This document shows positions 1 to 11,634 of a stretch of DNA of 64,000 bases, piece after piece. Source of the stretch: Diphasiastrum complanatum (lineage: Eukaryota; Streptophyta; Lycopodiopsida; Lycopodiales; Lycopodiaceae); NCBI GenBank assembly GCA_029204225.1, contig CM055110.1, positions 34,543,947 to 34,607,946 on the forward strand, in the 5' to 3' direction. The position numbers were made by a program, and so were the translations under genes. Within the stretch, counting starts at the first letter, position 1. Every line of letters begins with the position of its first letter. Below the pieces are notes generated by a model that did not search any database, was not told where the DNA came from, and saw only the letters and a list, made by a program, of their open reading frames with translations.

Positions 1-1170
1 CGGAACAGGCAACTATGCATTAGAGGCAGGTAACGAAATTGTTCATTATCTTTTGCATTTTGTTTCAAACTTGAAAATCTGCTGAAGATAATATAGCTCA
101 TTATTTGGGAGCTGCCTTATTCCAAATAGAAATTATCACTGCATTTCTTATTGATTTTGTTAGACTGAGATTTTGGGCTAGTCAAAGTTTTACTTCGAAC
201 TTTGAAATTTTGGGCTAATTAAAGTTTTACTTCGAACTAACTCATCAAGGTTGATGATATTAATAATACCACTTTCTAATGGTTCCTTCAAGACAGTACC
301 AAGTCTGGCAACCTGGTGACGGGCCAAGATGGTTGCTTGAAGCCAATGATAAGACCCACTAGGTTCTTGGCAAGGGGGTATGTTGGTCGTTTAATGCTTG
401 GTGAATGTCTGAGCCACAAAAATTGATTAGTGCAATGGTGCACAAGCCATTCCATCAATCCCCAATTGTTTGTTGTTGTACCAATTGAGCAAGACTGCAT
501 GCAGGTCCTCATAGCCTCTGATAGACTTTTGTAGCTCTACCAATCATGACTCATGAGGAGCAACAATATCAGATCTAAAAACTCTTTCTATGACATATTG
601 TGCCAACCTCCGAGAGGAACTTTTGTAGATGTCCTCTTTGTAATCATGAAACATAGTCAAGTAACGTGTTTGAAACTTAAATCTTTAGTTTTTGGGTCAT
701 CTAATTTTTTGTGTTTTTTTCCGTTTCCATGTTAAGTAATTTTTTTTGTTATCCCATGCGCAATCTTTATGATTCAAAAGCATAATTGCAATTTTTGCAA
801 AATGACAATGTCTACAACAATATCTCCCTAGAGAAAACAATTTAACAATTTTTACAAAGTTTAGGATAATCTAAAAACCATGATTGAAGACAAAAGTGAG
901 CCTCATGCCAAAGTGTTTGTCACAAATGTTCTTACTTGATGGATTAGATTCCCTTGTTGTTTAGGTATGTAAGGTTTTCATTTAAGTTACTTGATACCCT
1001 AGGGACTTCAAAGGTTTACAAATGATTCCATGATTGTTTTTGTGAGCTCCATAACATGTATTTTTTTTATCTCCATGCCCTTCTGAGTGGGGGCATGGAT
1101 GGTTCATTTTTTAGAATGTCATTTTTTTTTTCAAGTTTGTTGCCTCTATTGTAGATTATGAAATATTTCC
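1..1170. other. AT-rich non-coding stretch
   Basis: No gene can be supported here. The stretch is AT-rich, with T and A runs. It contains a small direct repeat of 31 bp at 171-201 and 208-238 (motif TTTTGGGCTA ... CTTCGAACT). Short open frames on both strands show no recognisable protein motif. Confidence 0.6.
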
Positions 1171-1177
1171 ACATGAG

Positions 1178-1295
1178 AAAAAAATTGATGAAGAAGAGGG
1201 AAAAGCTTCTCGTCTCCCTAATAGTTTACTGTTGAGGAAAAAATTGATGAAGAAGAGGGAAAAGCTTCTCGTCTCCCTAATAGTTTACTGTTGAG
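1178..1295. repeat. Perfect 59-bp tandem duplication
   Basis: Two adjacent copies of a 59-bp unit (1178-1236 and 1237-1295) carry the same core, TTGATGAAGAAGAGGGAAAA, followed by the same GCTTCTCGTCTCCC segment. I see no differences between them, so the duplication is recent or has been homogenised. Confidence 0.9.
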
Positions 1296-1299
1296 GAAA

Positions 1300-2800
1300 A
1301 TTGCAGGAATATCAAATCAAAGACATTTTTATGAAAGATTTATTGTACTATGAAAAGTGAGAAGAGTCGGGGAAATATCTTGGAGACCAATTTTATTTTT
1401 ATTTTTATAGAAGAGCCATCACCAATTGCTTGTTGGTTAAAAAATATAAAACATTGGCAAATTGTAGTGAAGGCTTAGATTCATCAACATTGATATCGAA
1501 ATTGATTTCACTTTATCATGTAGTATATTACAAGAAATACTTCAATATTTAGTTTTTCCAAGAGGCTTAGATGCAAAAAGGCGATTTTTGTTGTGGGTTG
1601 CACTCCATGATCATATTAATCAAATGTTTGGCTATTCTATTAAGAGGCTTAGATGTAGAAAGGCATTTTTTTATCAATGCTTAAAAGTATTGTTGGGGAC
1701 TCATCATATGCGCCAAAACCAATTGTGTTATTAATTCGACATACATATAATTTTCGAGATTCTACTAAGGTGTCTAATGAGACAGAGTGTTGCATAGCTA
1801 GTATTAATGACATTGGCTTTTATCATTGGATTGAAATTAAGTGTAATGAGATTGACATTACATTTTTGTGTCAAATAATATAAGTTCAATTTCATGGTTA
1901 TCTCTTGAAGGAGTTTAGTTTTTGCTTCATGTGCCTTCTACTCGTGTTAAGCTTGCACGTTGTCTCCTTTGAAGTCCACCTTAGAAGAGCAAAAGGCTCA
2001 ATGAGAATATTGTGATGTTGATCCATTCGCCTAAATAATTTTTTTAGAAACAAGCATTGAAGTAGCTTAGGCGAATTTGATCAACATTAGTGGATGGATT
2101 TTTTTGAAGAATTAAAAATCAGTTTGCTCAACCTCAGATGCGTTGGCAACTAAGAATTTCATTGGCCTTTCAAGCTAGGAGCTCCAACAACAATTGTTGG
2201 ACCTTGAAATCTTTTACAAAATAATGGTTTTTTGCAACTTGTGCAAAGGCGGGGAACGAGAGATTTATTTGGGCTCAAGAAAAAATACACAAATTTTAAA
2301 GGGTGCCCAAATAAAATGGTGTGATAATATCAATGAAATTCAAATTGAAAGTGTTTGGGTTCATTCAAAATAGTAAGATAAAAGTACTATGGATCCATTT
2401 ACTGCACACAAATTCAACGAATGCTTTTTTTGGAAGGTATGAATTGAAAATGTTGCAAGTAGATCTGAAAGGAAAAAGGAAAATGATTGACAATTGATGA
2501 TTTGAATTTAGAAGATGTAGATGTTTTAGTCTTTAATTATGAGTTGACACTGACCAATCATTTACAAAAGCTAACTATATCTATTTTAGAAAAACAACTT
2601 GGGTTTATGGGATAACCATCATTCTCAACCTGTCATCATCAAATAAAATTTGACTTGAAATGCTTGTCAATATTAGCTGTTGATTTAGAAGAAGATATAC
2701 TAGAAGAAGATGAGTTGTAAGAAAAAGCACTTCAAGATCTTGCTTACATAACACATAAAGGAATAATAGTAGAGCAAAACTATCCAACCAATGAGAAGTT
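1300..2800. other. Non-coding AT-rich stretch
   Basis: No gene is supported. Short open frames occur on both strands but none shows a domain. A short motif, AAGAGGCTTAGATG, occurs twice (about 1560 and 1642). The region may be old retroelement DNA decayed beyond recognition, which is inference only. Confidence 0.5.
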
Positions 2801-2846
2801 ATTGATCAATCTCCAATAGCGTCACCCTTGAGCCACATGATAGGAT

Positions 2847-2849
<3 letters not shown>

Positions 2850-2893
<44 letters not shown>

Positions 2894-2900
2894 AGAGAGA
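2850..2900. repeat. (GA)n microsatellite with G10 run
   Basis: A (GA)n run from 2850 to 2884 is followed by ten G residues (2884-2893) and a further GAGAGA. It is the only long dinucleotide run of this window with GA on the plus strand. It lies inside or beside the minus-strand gypsy LTR fragment, so on that element's sense strand it is also a CT run. Confidence 0.9.
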
Positions 2901-3158
2901 ACAATGAAATCTCACAAGATGAAAAAATAAATGAGTTTCTCCATGAAGATATAGCCCCTATTTTATTTGTGCCGTAACCCCTGCAATAGTTAGTTCCACA
3001 TGTCATTGGATGTGTGACTGGGTCCTCACAAGGTTATTAGATACATTTATGGCTTAGTCCGAAATAACTAGACATAACTAATAATCTCATATACTAGAGT
3101 ATCGAGTATCCAAGTCTAGGATTATGCTGAATTCCATATACAGGACATGGACGTAACA
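2895..3158 (-). mobile_element. Gypsy-family LTR fragment
   Basis: On the minus strand, an LTR-like sequence starts at 3158 with TGTTACGTCCATGTCCTG. A polypurine tract (AAGGGGAAAAG) lies just before it, as expected at the 3' end of a Ty3/gypsy element. The same LTR start occurs at 40331 (TGTTATGTCGATGTCCTG) and 47301 (TGTTACGTCCATGTCCTG), so this is a family present three times in the window. The far end of this copy is not defined; it probably runs into the GA microsatellite. Confidence 0.75.
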
Positions 3159-3239
3159 TTCTTTTCCCCTTGAACTTTTTTCCTTAGAAGCGAAACTTTG
3201 GAAAATTCTTCTTTATGCTTTCAACCCTCTCCCATGAAT

Positions 3240-3720
3240 CATCATCCTCAGTATGACCTTTCCATCAAATCAAACACTCAGAGAAGGAATGATCCCTCAT
3301 TTGTTTAACCCTGGTTCTGAGTACTCTCTTGGGTTCCAAAGGTACCCTAAGTGATAAATATTTCAAATGGCATAAATCTTCATCAGATCCAACTATATTA
3401 CCTTGTAAAATTAATTTCAACTGACTTACATGAAACACTAAGTGTGTAGTAGATTTGTCTTGAAGGTCTGCTTTGTAGGAAATTAGCAACCTTTTGGATC
3501 CTAACATCTTTAACTTCCACATTTATTGGAGATTTAGGTTGAAAACCATACATGTAGCAGAATGTGTTTTACTATTGTATGCAAACTCAATCAAAGGAAT
3601 GTAATCTTCCCAATGTGAGACACATATGTCTTCAATATATTTTCCATAGTCTGATTAGTTTTTTCCGTCTGGCCATTTGATTCAGGATGACCAGTCTGTG
3701 AAAAATTGTTAAAATTGGCA
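3240..3720 (-). pseudogene. Ty3/gypsy integrase C-terminal fragment
   Basis: Read on the minus strand, this is the 3' end of a gypsy pol gene. Around 3600-3720 it encodes the conserved integrase stretch HPESNGQTEKTNQTMENIL (the normal family signature is H.ES.GQTE..N). At 3265-3480 it encodes the chromo-like C-terminal part, with LQDKSTTHLVFHVSQLK. The same segments occur at 39520-40200 on the plus strand; compared with that copy, about 250 bp are missing between the two segments. Frames change and stops occur, so the gene is dead. It lies immediately upstream of its own LTR at 3158. Confidence 0.88.
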
Positions 3721-3756
3721 ATTTTAGCTTGATTAAACCATGTAAATTTGTACGTA

Positions 3757-3980
3757 GGTGGGTCCCACACGTGTGAATCCATGTTGCCACGTGTCAAGGC
3801 TACCCTAGATAGGTTAGATCTCATTCACAAGGTTAGTTAAGTTCTATTGAAAACTGATAGAAAAACATAGGTGGTCCCACACGTGTGAATCCATGTTGCC
3901 ACGTGTCAAGGCTACCCTAGATAGGTTAGATCTCATTCATAGGGTTAGTTAAGTTCTATTGAAAACTGATAGAAAAACAT
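3757..3980. repeat. 112-bp tandem duplication with G-boxes
   Basis: Two adjacent, nearly identical 112-bp units (3757-3868 and 3869-3980) each contain CCCACACGTGTGAATCC and TTGCCACGTGTCAAGG. That places two ACGTG cores of the plant G-box/ABRE type in each unit. Only a few positions differ, for example TTCACAAGG against TTCATAGGG. Confidence 0.9.
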
Positions 3981-3984
3981 TCAT

Positions 3985-4322
3985 GCATGAATTCTACTTC
4001 TCTCAACTATTGTATGGCTTCTATGCATGTCTAAAGACATTTAGAAAACGATTAATCAAGCAATTTCAATGACTTACAGTACCATACTAACAAGGACTAC
4101 TGACATGCATCAGACAATTATGGAATTTAATTAATTTTTCCTCAAAAATTGCCAAATATCAAATGACGATAAGTTGAACTACAGAGCACTGAATTAGTTG
4201 TTGTAAATCACAGTACCAAGGATAAATATGTTTCCAAGAGAACTACAATGTCACTCTGCCATATTTACAAATAGTAGGCGACCAAAATTCCATCAGGATA
4301 GCGCACTTTTTTAGATGCAATT
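3985..4322. other. Non-coding, no feature seen
   Basis: AT-rich sequence without a supported open frame or repeat. It ends at the start of the LTR at 4323. Confidence 0.5.
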
Positions 4323-5091
4323 TGTTGGAAACGCATATTAGGCTTCACATGCCTAATATGTGAAAGATATAAGAAATTCAGTTAAACTTATGTAGATTTA
4401 TTTTGAAAGATATAAGACTCTAAATTTAACATTTCAATTGAATACAACAATTTTTGAAGATTGTCTAGTTTGCTATATAGCTTCTTTTGTAACTGATTTA
4501 GTTCATCTACTTTCTTAGCTATTGATAGATTAATGTCATTCTGCTATCAGACATTAATCCTAACATTGTCAATTTTTTTTTTCTTTTATCACAATTTTCA
4601 GCAAACAAATATCAATGAATGCATAATCAATGCATACACATTCTAAAGCTCTTGACAAAGTACTTCACAATATCGATAGGAATAACATTAAAGTGATGCC
4701 CTCCTAAGCATACTCTTATTTGTAATTTGTATGCACTATCATTTGGTAATCTTCTTCTATCAACAAAGAGATTAACTAGTTCCGATTCATAAATTCAAAA
4801 TAATCTTTGCACATTCTAATGTCATGAATAATGATGTTACCGAAGTATGATATATTCTATCATGCACACGCATACACTTCAGTTCTGCTAATTCTTGCAA
4901 AGTCAACTACAGATCATAAGCTACAATTTCATAATTGTCATAGACACCTCAGATGAATTGTAAGCATGGCTACCAGAGACACATTTCAATGATGTTGTAA
5001 AATTATTCGATTGTACTTATACTGAGTTACAAGATCCTGAAGGCAACTTGAATTTGTAAGTCAGTTATATTTTTTGCACTAATTTCCAACA
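4323..5091 (+). mobile_element. Copia 5' LTR (about 769 bp)
   Basis: The segment opens with TGTTGGAAA and closes with TTTCCAACA, a perfect 9-bp inverted terminal pair with the canonical TG...CA ends. It is followed directly by a tRNA-iMet-type primer-binding site at 5092 and then gag-like sequence. A hairpin, CATATTAGGC / GCCTAATATG with a 7-nt loop, lies at 4334-4360, just inside the left end. No matching 3' LTR is seen, because the element is cut off near 7090. Confidence 0.78.
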
Positions 5092-5104
5092 TGGTATCAG
5101 AATT
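5092..5104 (+). other. Primer-binding site (tRNA-iMet type)
   Basis: TGGTATCAGAATT follows the LTR end at 5091. Plant copia elements commonly use TGGTATCAGAGC, which pairs with the 3' end of initiator methionine tRNA. The last bases have drifted. Confidence 0.8.
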
Positions 5105-5186
5105 GTAAGGTATTATAATGTCTATTGTTGGTTTCTTTTTTTGTAATTTTAGGTCATCAGTATTTTTGCCTTATTTGCAAGAAATA

Positions 5187-7085
5187 ATGGAATCATCCAT
5201 TGATCTTATAATCATTGGCAAATTCAATGGTGAAAATTTGTATATGTGAAAATTCTGATCAATATGATACTTATTGAGTGAGATTTATGGAGAGTGATAG
5301 ACGGATTTATTCCAAAGCCACTAGTTGATGATGTTAAGTCAATTACAAAGAGAAAAATCACCTTCAACTTATGATCCGTCATTGTACCAATAGATAAAGG
5401 ACTTTTTAAAAAGCCAAGAACTAGACTAACGCTCACAAAATGTCATATCTATTTTTCTCCAAGAAGAGATGAGAAAGAAAAAAATAGATTTATCTACTAT
5501 AGACAAGGCAAAAAAAGCAAAAAAAAGAAGTCTAAAATTAATGCTACTTTTGATTGTTAACAATTTAAGGCAGGACCTAGTCATGAAAAATCAAAAACCA
5601 AACTCTTTTGCAAGTACTACAAGAGAACTAATCACAATATCAAAGACTATAGAAACAAAAAACACATTATATCAAAATAGAACCAACAACAGAACAATAT
5701 TGTTGAGTTGCAAAAGTCAGAAAAAGAGAAGGAATGATCAAACTTATTCATGGTTGATATGAACAAAATACCAAATAGCCAATGTTGGTAATTAGATAGT
5801 GGAGCATTGCAACATGTGACACTCATGAAGATTGGTTTGTGTTTGTAAACACATCCAATCGAAATAAGGTGGAAGGCCAAGGCACCCTCAAATTGCAATT
5901 TGAGAATGGTTCTAGAACAACAAAAAATGTTTTATATGTCCCAAGACTTACAAAGAATCTATTGTCAATAAGTAGAATTGCAGATCGAGAATAAATTATC
6001 CACTTTATAACAAACAAGTGTACAATTAATTTACAACAATTCAAATGTTCCTGTTAGAAGATTAAGACATGGATAATTGTATATCCTCTATCTAAATTAT
6101 GTCTTAATGACGAATGAAATGCCTACTTCTTCTTCAAATAAATTGTGACACTATAGATTAGGGCATCTCATCATGAGGTCTATTTGTACATGTCTCACGA
6201 TACTTTAGTAAAAGACTTGCGTATTCCTATTTCACCCTTTAGTCAGTTCATTTATCAATCTTGTATTTACATAAAGCATTCTAGAAGTCAATTTGCTAAA
6301 GGACAAGCTACTAGAGCTAAAGATGTACTTGTAAAGTCATTCGGATCTATGTGGTCCCCCATCATTAGGAGCAGCTACTTATTTCATCACCTTTATAAAT
6401 GACTTTTCCAAGAGAACCTATGTCATGCTTATTAAGCATTCAAATGCTTTGAAAATTCTAAAGCAAAGTCAGAAGTTCAAATTGGAAAGAAAATCAAATT
6501 ACGTCAAACTAATAAAGGGGGAGAATTCACCTCGAATGAGTTCAAAGCTCATCTCTCAATGAATGGCAAATCAATTATATATAAATGAGTTTCCACTTAC
6601 CAATAGTGATTTTCAAGAAGATAGTCTAGCAACGTAAAGCCATCTCAAGATTACGTTATTCTGTAGTCCTTTTGAATTTCGATCCAATATTGAAGATCAA
6701 TAAAAATCAAAAAGTTGAAATCAATCCTCAACTAAGAAGATATGCACATGCTCATATACCACCTGAGAGATAAACTTCTTAAGTATTTTGGACTTCCATT
6801 GAAGAACCTATTAGTGTTCAAGAAGCAATGTCCAGTTTAGATTCGAGAAATTGGTAGAAGCCTTGTAAAGTGAGTTCATTTCATATTTCAAGAATCAAAC
6901 ATGGATCATGGTAGATCCTCTTCCTAAGAAAAAGGTAATTGAACACTAAGAGGATCTTCAAGAAGAAACACACAACCTTGATGGTACAAATAAAAATGAA
7001 GTCAAGATTTGTGGCCAAAGGATACACTCAAGTACAAGGCATAGATTATAATGAGCCATTTAGCCCAATTGTAAAAATGAATCCA
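5187..7085 (+). pseudogene. Copia gag-pol remnant
   Basis: Recognisable parts lie in the right order. The gag start (GKFNGENLYM) is near 5215. A CCHC-like zinc knuckle at about 5609-5650 reads CKYYKRTNHNIKDY, so its second and fourth cysteines have become tyrosine. The aspartic protease motif LDSGA is at about 5798. The pre-integrase and integrase parts at about 6150-6590 include DLCGP and TFINDFS. The reverse transcriptase start is at about 6990-7085, with RFVAKGYTQVQGIDYNE. Stops and frameshifts occur throughout. The active-site YVDD region and RNase H are missing, so the element is truncated near 7090. Confidence 0.85.
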
Positions 7086-7089
7086 ATCA

Positions 7090-7430
7090 ATAGGTGATTT
7101 GAAAATATTAAATGTACGTTTATCGTTTCTAATGGAACTACTTCCAAACATCCGTGTTTGTGTTGCATGGAAATGGCTAAAGATACTTCTAGAGCTATAG
7201 TTATTACAAAAGAGAATGTTGATCCAAATCAAAATGTGTATTGCTAATTTTTTCAAAGAATGTTTTGTATATACACTTTTTATGTTGAGGTTAGGATAAT
7301 AGAGAAGCTTTTTATCTTCAAATATCGTTTTCTTGGAATACAAAGCCAACATCATCATCAAAACAAGTTATCTCTAGATTTTTGAAGATGTTTAACCTAT
7401 AACAAAATTTCATTTTTCATCATCATTACT
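7090..7430. other. Non-coding junction after truncated copia
   Basis: No gene is supported. A 119-codon minus-strand open frame covers part of this and of the copia remnant, but it is low-complexity at its start and overlaps real sense coding, so it is taken as chance. Confidence 0.5.
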
Positions 7431-7434
7431 TTCG

Positions 7435-7633
7435 GCTTTGTTTATGCTCGTTGGCCTACTTGTCGACTTCTTTGGTATTGGCGCTCCCGGTAAATGTAGA
7501 TTTTGGAGCACCTTTATCTGTGATTTGTCGATGCTCTCCATTGTAGTTTCGTGGCTCTACTCCATTGTCTGATATGCTTTAGACTCTTATGACAGCCAGA
7601 ATCAGTTAGAAAAATCTTCACTGAAATCTTCTA
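7435..7633 (-). repeat. Direct repeat R1, left copy (possible LTR)
   Basis: About 200 bp match the segment 14996-15208 in the same orientation. Shared stretches include TTGGTATTGGCGCTCCCG, TGTGATTTGTCGATGCTCT and CTCCATTGTCTGATAT. Both copies end in CTTCTAACA, so read on the minus strand each begins with TGTTAGAAG, like an LTR. Similarity stops sharply on the left. No convincing target-site duplication was found, so LTR status is inference. Confidence 0.7.
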
Positions 7634-7639
7634 ACATGC

Positions 7640-8100
7640 CTCCATTGCGAATTTGGTGGCAGTCCTTTGGCACCTGTGTATGTCTTTCGTGTTGGCGTGT
7701 GTGGCGATGTGAGATCGTGAGGTCGTAATGAATGAAGATGAAGGGGTATAGACGAGAGGGGGAGGTGAGAATCGGCAAAAAGTGAGAAAATTATTATTAT
7801 TATTATTATTATTATTATTTTGACAATAATTAGCCATAGAAGGGGAGGGGGGAGGGAGAAACAGAGAAAGTGTACATACAATGAGATCGAGGAAATAAAA
7901 GAAAAATAAGAAAGAGAAAACAGAACGAACGGTGAAAAACAAGAAAATAAAAGTGAGTCCTTGGATACTTTTTGTTGGACTTCTTTTTCTTTTCTTTTCT
8001 TCTTTTTGTTTTTTTTTTAAAAAGGAGGATACAGATGATAGATTAGTAAATCATTGAGTCTATTCGAGCTACTTGCCCTTTTTGTCTTCAGCATCTCGGA
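7640..8100. other. Non-coding, with (ATT)n microsatellite
   Basis: Contains a (TTA)n run at 7790-7819 and purine-rich flanks (GGGGAGGGGGGAGGG near 7840). Overlapping minus-strand open frames here are proline/serine and asparagine runs caused by the low-complexity DNA, and are not credited as genes. Confidence 0.6.
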
Positions 8101-8105
8101 TTTGA

Positions 8106-8660
8106 CTATGGGTCGTAGTGACCGAACGGACGAAATGGGATCACAATGAGCTGCACGTTAGCCAAATGTTGGGTGCATATTTCCCACAAATCCCATCGTA
8201 TACCATCGTTCCAATCTAATGTCTTGTTGGGATTGAAACAGAACTCATCGAAGCACAGGTCCAACCTGGTATCCACTTTTGCGGTGGTAAGAAATGTCTC
8301 CACGTTATAGTAGGCTTCCAAGACGATATGATCTGGAGAGTTAGCCACGTCGTTCATGAACCAGTTGAGGGCCTTGGTGAAGTCAACCATTGCTTTAAAA
8401 ACTTGTTCAGATTTTATTAACGACTCATTGTAGGCCCCGACACGTGGAGTCTTCAATGCCATCCATGCTCTTCTTCAGGTCATAGGATGGAATGTTGGAT
8501 CTGCCCTTATTGCCATCGGAGCTTTAAGATACTCTTTGGTTGAGCTCGGGGCTACGCATGAGCACAACCTTCTGCCATTCTGGTTGAGGATGCAGAAGGG
8601 CAATAAGATTGGCTGGTGTCAGTTTGAGGAGTTCTTCGACCGTGTTGGCAATTTATAACC
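8106..8660 (-). pseudogene. Unidentified minus-strand coding-like segment
   Basis: An open frame of 118 codons (8462 to 8106) has normal amino-acid composition and many aromatic residues (for example DLCFDEFCF and WNDGIRWDLWEIC). Just upstream, 8640-8470 also reads as protein (LTPANLIALLHPQPEWQ) in another frame, broken by stops. I do not recognise the family. Together with 9460-10020 and 13620-13800 on the same strand it may be part of one larger, decayed gene lying inside the R1 direct repeats. Alternatives are a retroelement accessory ORF or a captured host fragment. Confidence 0.4.
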
Positions 8661-8669
8661 GCCTCTTGT

Positions 8670-9180
8670 CGTAACATCATGATATTTCTTGATGAAGAGG
8701 GTCGACTGTTCTGAATCAGGTACCGTGAATATCTTCTGATACCAATGTTGGTGTACTACTGCATGTCCACTGTGAGAGTCATCAGTGTGAGGGGGAACTG
8801 TGGAGGTGGATGAAAGGCTGGTTTTGGGAGGTGAAAAAATGGTAGGTGGTGGAGATGCAGTATGAGGTGAGGTGGTGTGATGTGGAGAGGTGGCATGGAG
8901 GGAAGTGGTGCAAGGCAAAGAGGCGATCTCTAGCTCGGGCATGTTGGGGTCACGCTTGAGATTGGAGGTGGTGGTTCTGGCTTGTGCGACATACTGAAGA
9001 TCTCGGTCAAAGGTGCGGTCTCCGACAGTTTGGAGGTCGAAATGAGAAAAGGTGAACTGGAGGTGTTGGTAGTCGATGGCAGAAGTGAATTCGATGAATG
9101 AAAAATTAGAAATGGTGTAGGGATGGTGGATGGATGGATGGATCTTGGACGATGGCATTATAGTGTACCATAGCTGCATT
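8670..9180 (-). pseudogene. Minus-strand Ser/Thr/Pro/His-rich open frame
   Basis: A 186-codon open frame. Its middle is a low-complexity Ser/Thr/Pro/His stretch (about residues 95-140), and its end (HHQHWYQ..FTVPDSEQ, then TLFIKKYHDVTTRGGYK) looks more like a normal protein. No known domain is visible. It follows the coiled-coil segment at 9460-10020 on the same strand and may be a linker in the same decayed gene. The low-complexity middle means that part could be open by chance. Confidence 0.35.
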
Positions 9181-9459
9181 GTAGTAGAGGATGAGGGTGG
9201 CTAGGTGGTATTGATGGTAGTTTTAATACAGGGTGTGGAGCTTATTGTAGACAAGATAGAGGGCGTCTGAAAGAGCAGCAATAGTCATGCAACAATGCTT
9301 AATGTGCTCTGTGAGGGTGTCTGATGGCTGCTCTGGTGATCCTGTAGGCTTGTACTCCAATGCGTATTGTACCTGCATTTGTTGTGAAGGTGAAGAGATA
9401 ATCGGGGGTGGAATGAAGAGAGGGGGATCTTACATATGATCTAGATCCAATTGGAAGTG

Positions 9460-10020
9460 TCAATCATGAGAGAAATTAATAATGGCACAAAGGCCAGCAA
9501 CAAAACAGAACGGAGGACTCCCGAAAATATCGCAGAGGACAACAAAAGCAAAATCTCTATAGAGTTGGATCGACCTAGCTAAAAGATCCTTAAAATATTT
9601 GGCCCTCTTCTTTTGGAGTTTTTGAGTAACCAGTGTGTCTTCTTCCACAGTATTAGCCATTTGATCAAGTGAAGCTTGGATTGCCTGCACATGTTGCTCT
9701 TCTTGGTTGACCTCAAGTTCCAAGACAACTTGTTGTAGGTGACAAAATTCTCCTGGTCTCATTTTGATGTCGTCTTCTCCCTATAGACATTGCGCTCCAA
9801 GGTATAAATGAGGTCTTTGAGAGATCACTCGTTGGCCTTGAGAGACTCTCGCTATAGCTCCAGCTCTCTAGATTTCAGTACAAGGCGTTGACGATTTGAT
9901 CGGTAGATCTGTTGGGCTATCTTTTCTACGTCAAGCTTGGCCTTGAGATTTTGCATGAGCTGGTTTAGCTTCTGAGCTGCCTGATATGCTTTGTTGAACT
10001 GGTTCTATAAAGTTTGGACC
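9460..10020 (-). pseudogene. Coiled-coil coding-like segment
   Basis: Reading down from about 10020 on the minus strand gives a helix-forming, Glu/Gln/Lys/Leu-rich sequence (AYQAAQKLNQLMQNLKAKLD, then LELQRESLKANE). It continues into a 101-codon frame (9762-9460) with VVLELEVNQEEQHVQAIQ and VTQKLQKKRAKYFKDL. This is typical coiled-coil composition; no family is recognisable. At least one in-frame stop separates the parts. The upstream edge runs straight into the 131-bp CT microsatellite at 10030, which may mark an insertion into the gene. Confidence 0.5.
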
Positions 10021-10027
10021 TGGACTT

Positions 10028-10160
<133 letters not shown>

Positions 10161-10315
10161 ATGGACGATACTCAAAACTATATAACCTTGTCGTGTCAAT
10201 ATTTTTAGGACCATGATGAATGGGTTTATTAGTCACCTTATGATATATAGGATTTTTTTTGACAAGTTCAGAATTCAAATGTATACTTTCCCTCCAATTT
10301 GTAGTTTGTCAAAAG

Positions 10316-10324
10316 TCTATATAA
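10316..10324 (+). promoter_or_regulatory. TATA-box candidate
   Basis: TCTATATAAGAAAAG is a good plant TATA box. A pyrimidine-rich leader follows (TTCTCCTCCTCCTCACCTCC at 10360-10380). Coding-like sequence begins about 180 bp further on. Function is inferred from the motif only. Confidence 0.4.
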
Positions 10325-10509
10325 GAAAAGCGCCACCATCAGAACCTTCACTTTGCTTCATTCTCCTCCTCCTCACCTCCTTCTTCCTCATGCTGGCTCA
10401 TATTTGGATGCGCCCATCTATGGCTCTCTGATTGGCTTGATCACATGGAATGATATCCCTTTGTATCTATTGCTTTTCATTTCTGGCAGCATATGAAAGA
10501 ATTGCTTAT

Positions 10510-11005
10510 ATGAGTTGTTTGTAGAGTATAATTTATGGCATAAGAAGGGCGCTAGATCGCGATCCAGTACCTTCTCTGTATTCAACTTACAAGCAAATGC
10601 CATATGTCTCTTGCTTTAAAAAGATTTCTCTACTGCGGTATTACATCCCGATTCCATTATTGGATTTGGAGTATGCTCATATACAGGTACGTGCGCTAAA
10701 TATCATCTCCATGAAGAAACTATGATGAATAGATATGGGTTTTCCTTCGTTCTCCTTTTTTGCTAAAGACATAAGTAGAGACTACATTCTTTAAAGCAAA
10801 CATAGCATGTTTGGCAATGCTTTTTATGCTATCACTTTTGTGGCAAAAACTAGACTCAAAATCCTTCTATTACCAACCTTCGAAGGAGGTATCGTTCGTA
10901 AACAAATATGGCTTCCTCACAAGATTCGCACGCGACATCTATTCGGGTCAGTATTGCAACACTTCACTTCATGCACTGGTTTACGAAGAGATAATGTGTA
11001 TATGA
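10510..11005 (+). pseudogene. Unidentified coding-like fragments
   Basis: Two stretches look protein-coding by composition. At about 10524-10720 there is YGIRRALDRDPVPSLYSTYK, then a tract ending YYIPIPLLDLEYAHIQ at a possible GT donor (CAG-GTACGTGC near 10687). At 10811-11005 there is a frame with WQKLDSKSFYYQPSKEVSF and TRFARDIYSGQYCNTS. I recognise no domain. They could be exons of one broken gene captured inside the repeat block. A strong TATA candidate lies upstream. Confidence 0.35.
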
Positions 11006-11634
11006 TAGGAATCATATACGTTTATTGAAAATGGTTGTGGCTTGCACCTATAGCAGAATGGCTTGAACTATCGTATTTATTTCTCTCATTTCACAATGAT
11101 AACATGTATAGATGACTTGGGCTACACATATGGTGACTTTGCCTTTTTCTTTTCCCAGTAAGTAAGTGTTATGAACAATAGTACAAGTAATGATAACCTA
11201 GGAGCCCTTAAGGTACATGGATTTGTACAAGGGATCGCTGCATTTGTAGGGATTGGTATGGCACGGATCTGCCCTATTCCTATTACAAGTGTTAAGGTAA
11301 AATACTTGGCTATTTTTAAGCACATATAGGTAATGATATAAATTTTCTTAAGACATGATCAGAATTTTAAAATTTTATGAAACTGTGCGATAGCTGGCAT
11401 ACTCTTGGAAAGCATGGATATGCTCAAGGGTGTCAAAAATGGTACTACGCCTATTATGGGTTCAGGTGTTGGTATGGCATGAATTTGCCCCATGTCTGAG
11501 TACCATTCCATGCTATCTCTCATTTGCTAATCGCAACTTATAATAATATATCTATTTTTTCAAATACGTATGCTTTTACTTTATAAATTGATACGACCAA
11601 GTACCATAAGGCTGATCAGAATGGCGGAATGCCG

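Noticed and set aside
7002-7361. 119-codon minus-strand frame
   Set aside because: Antisense to the copia RT start (RFVAKGYTQ) and without any motif.
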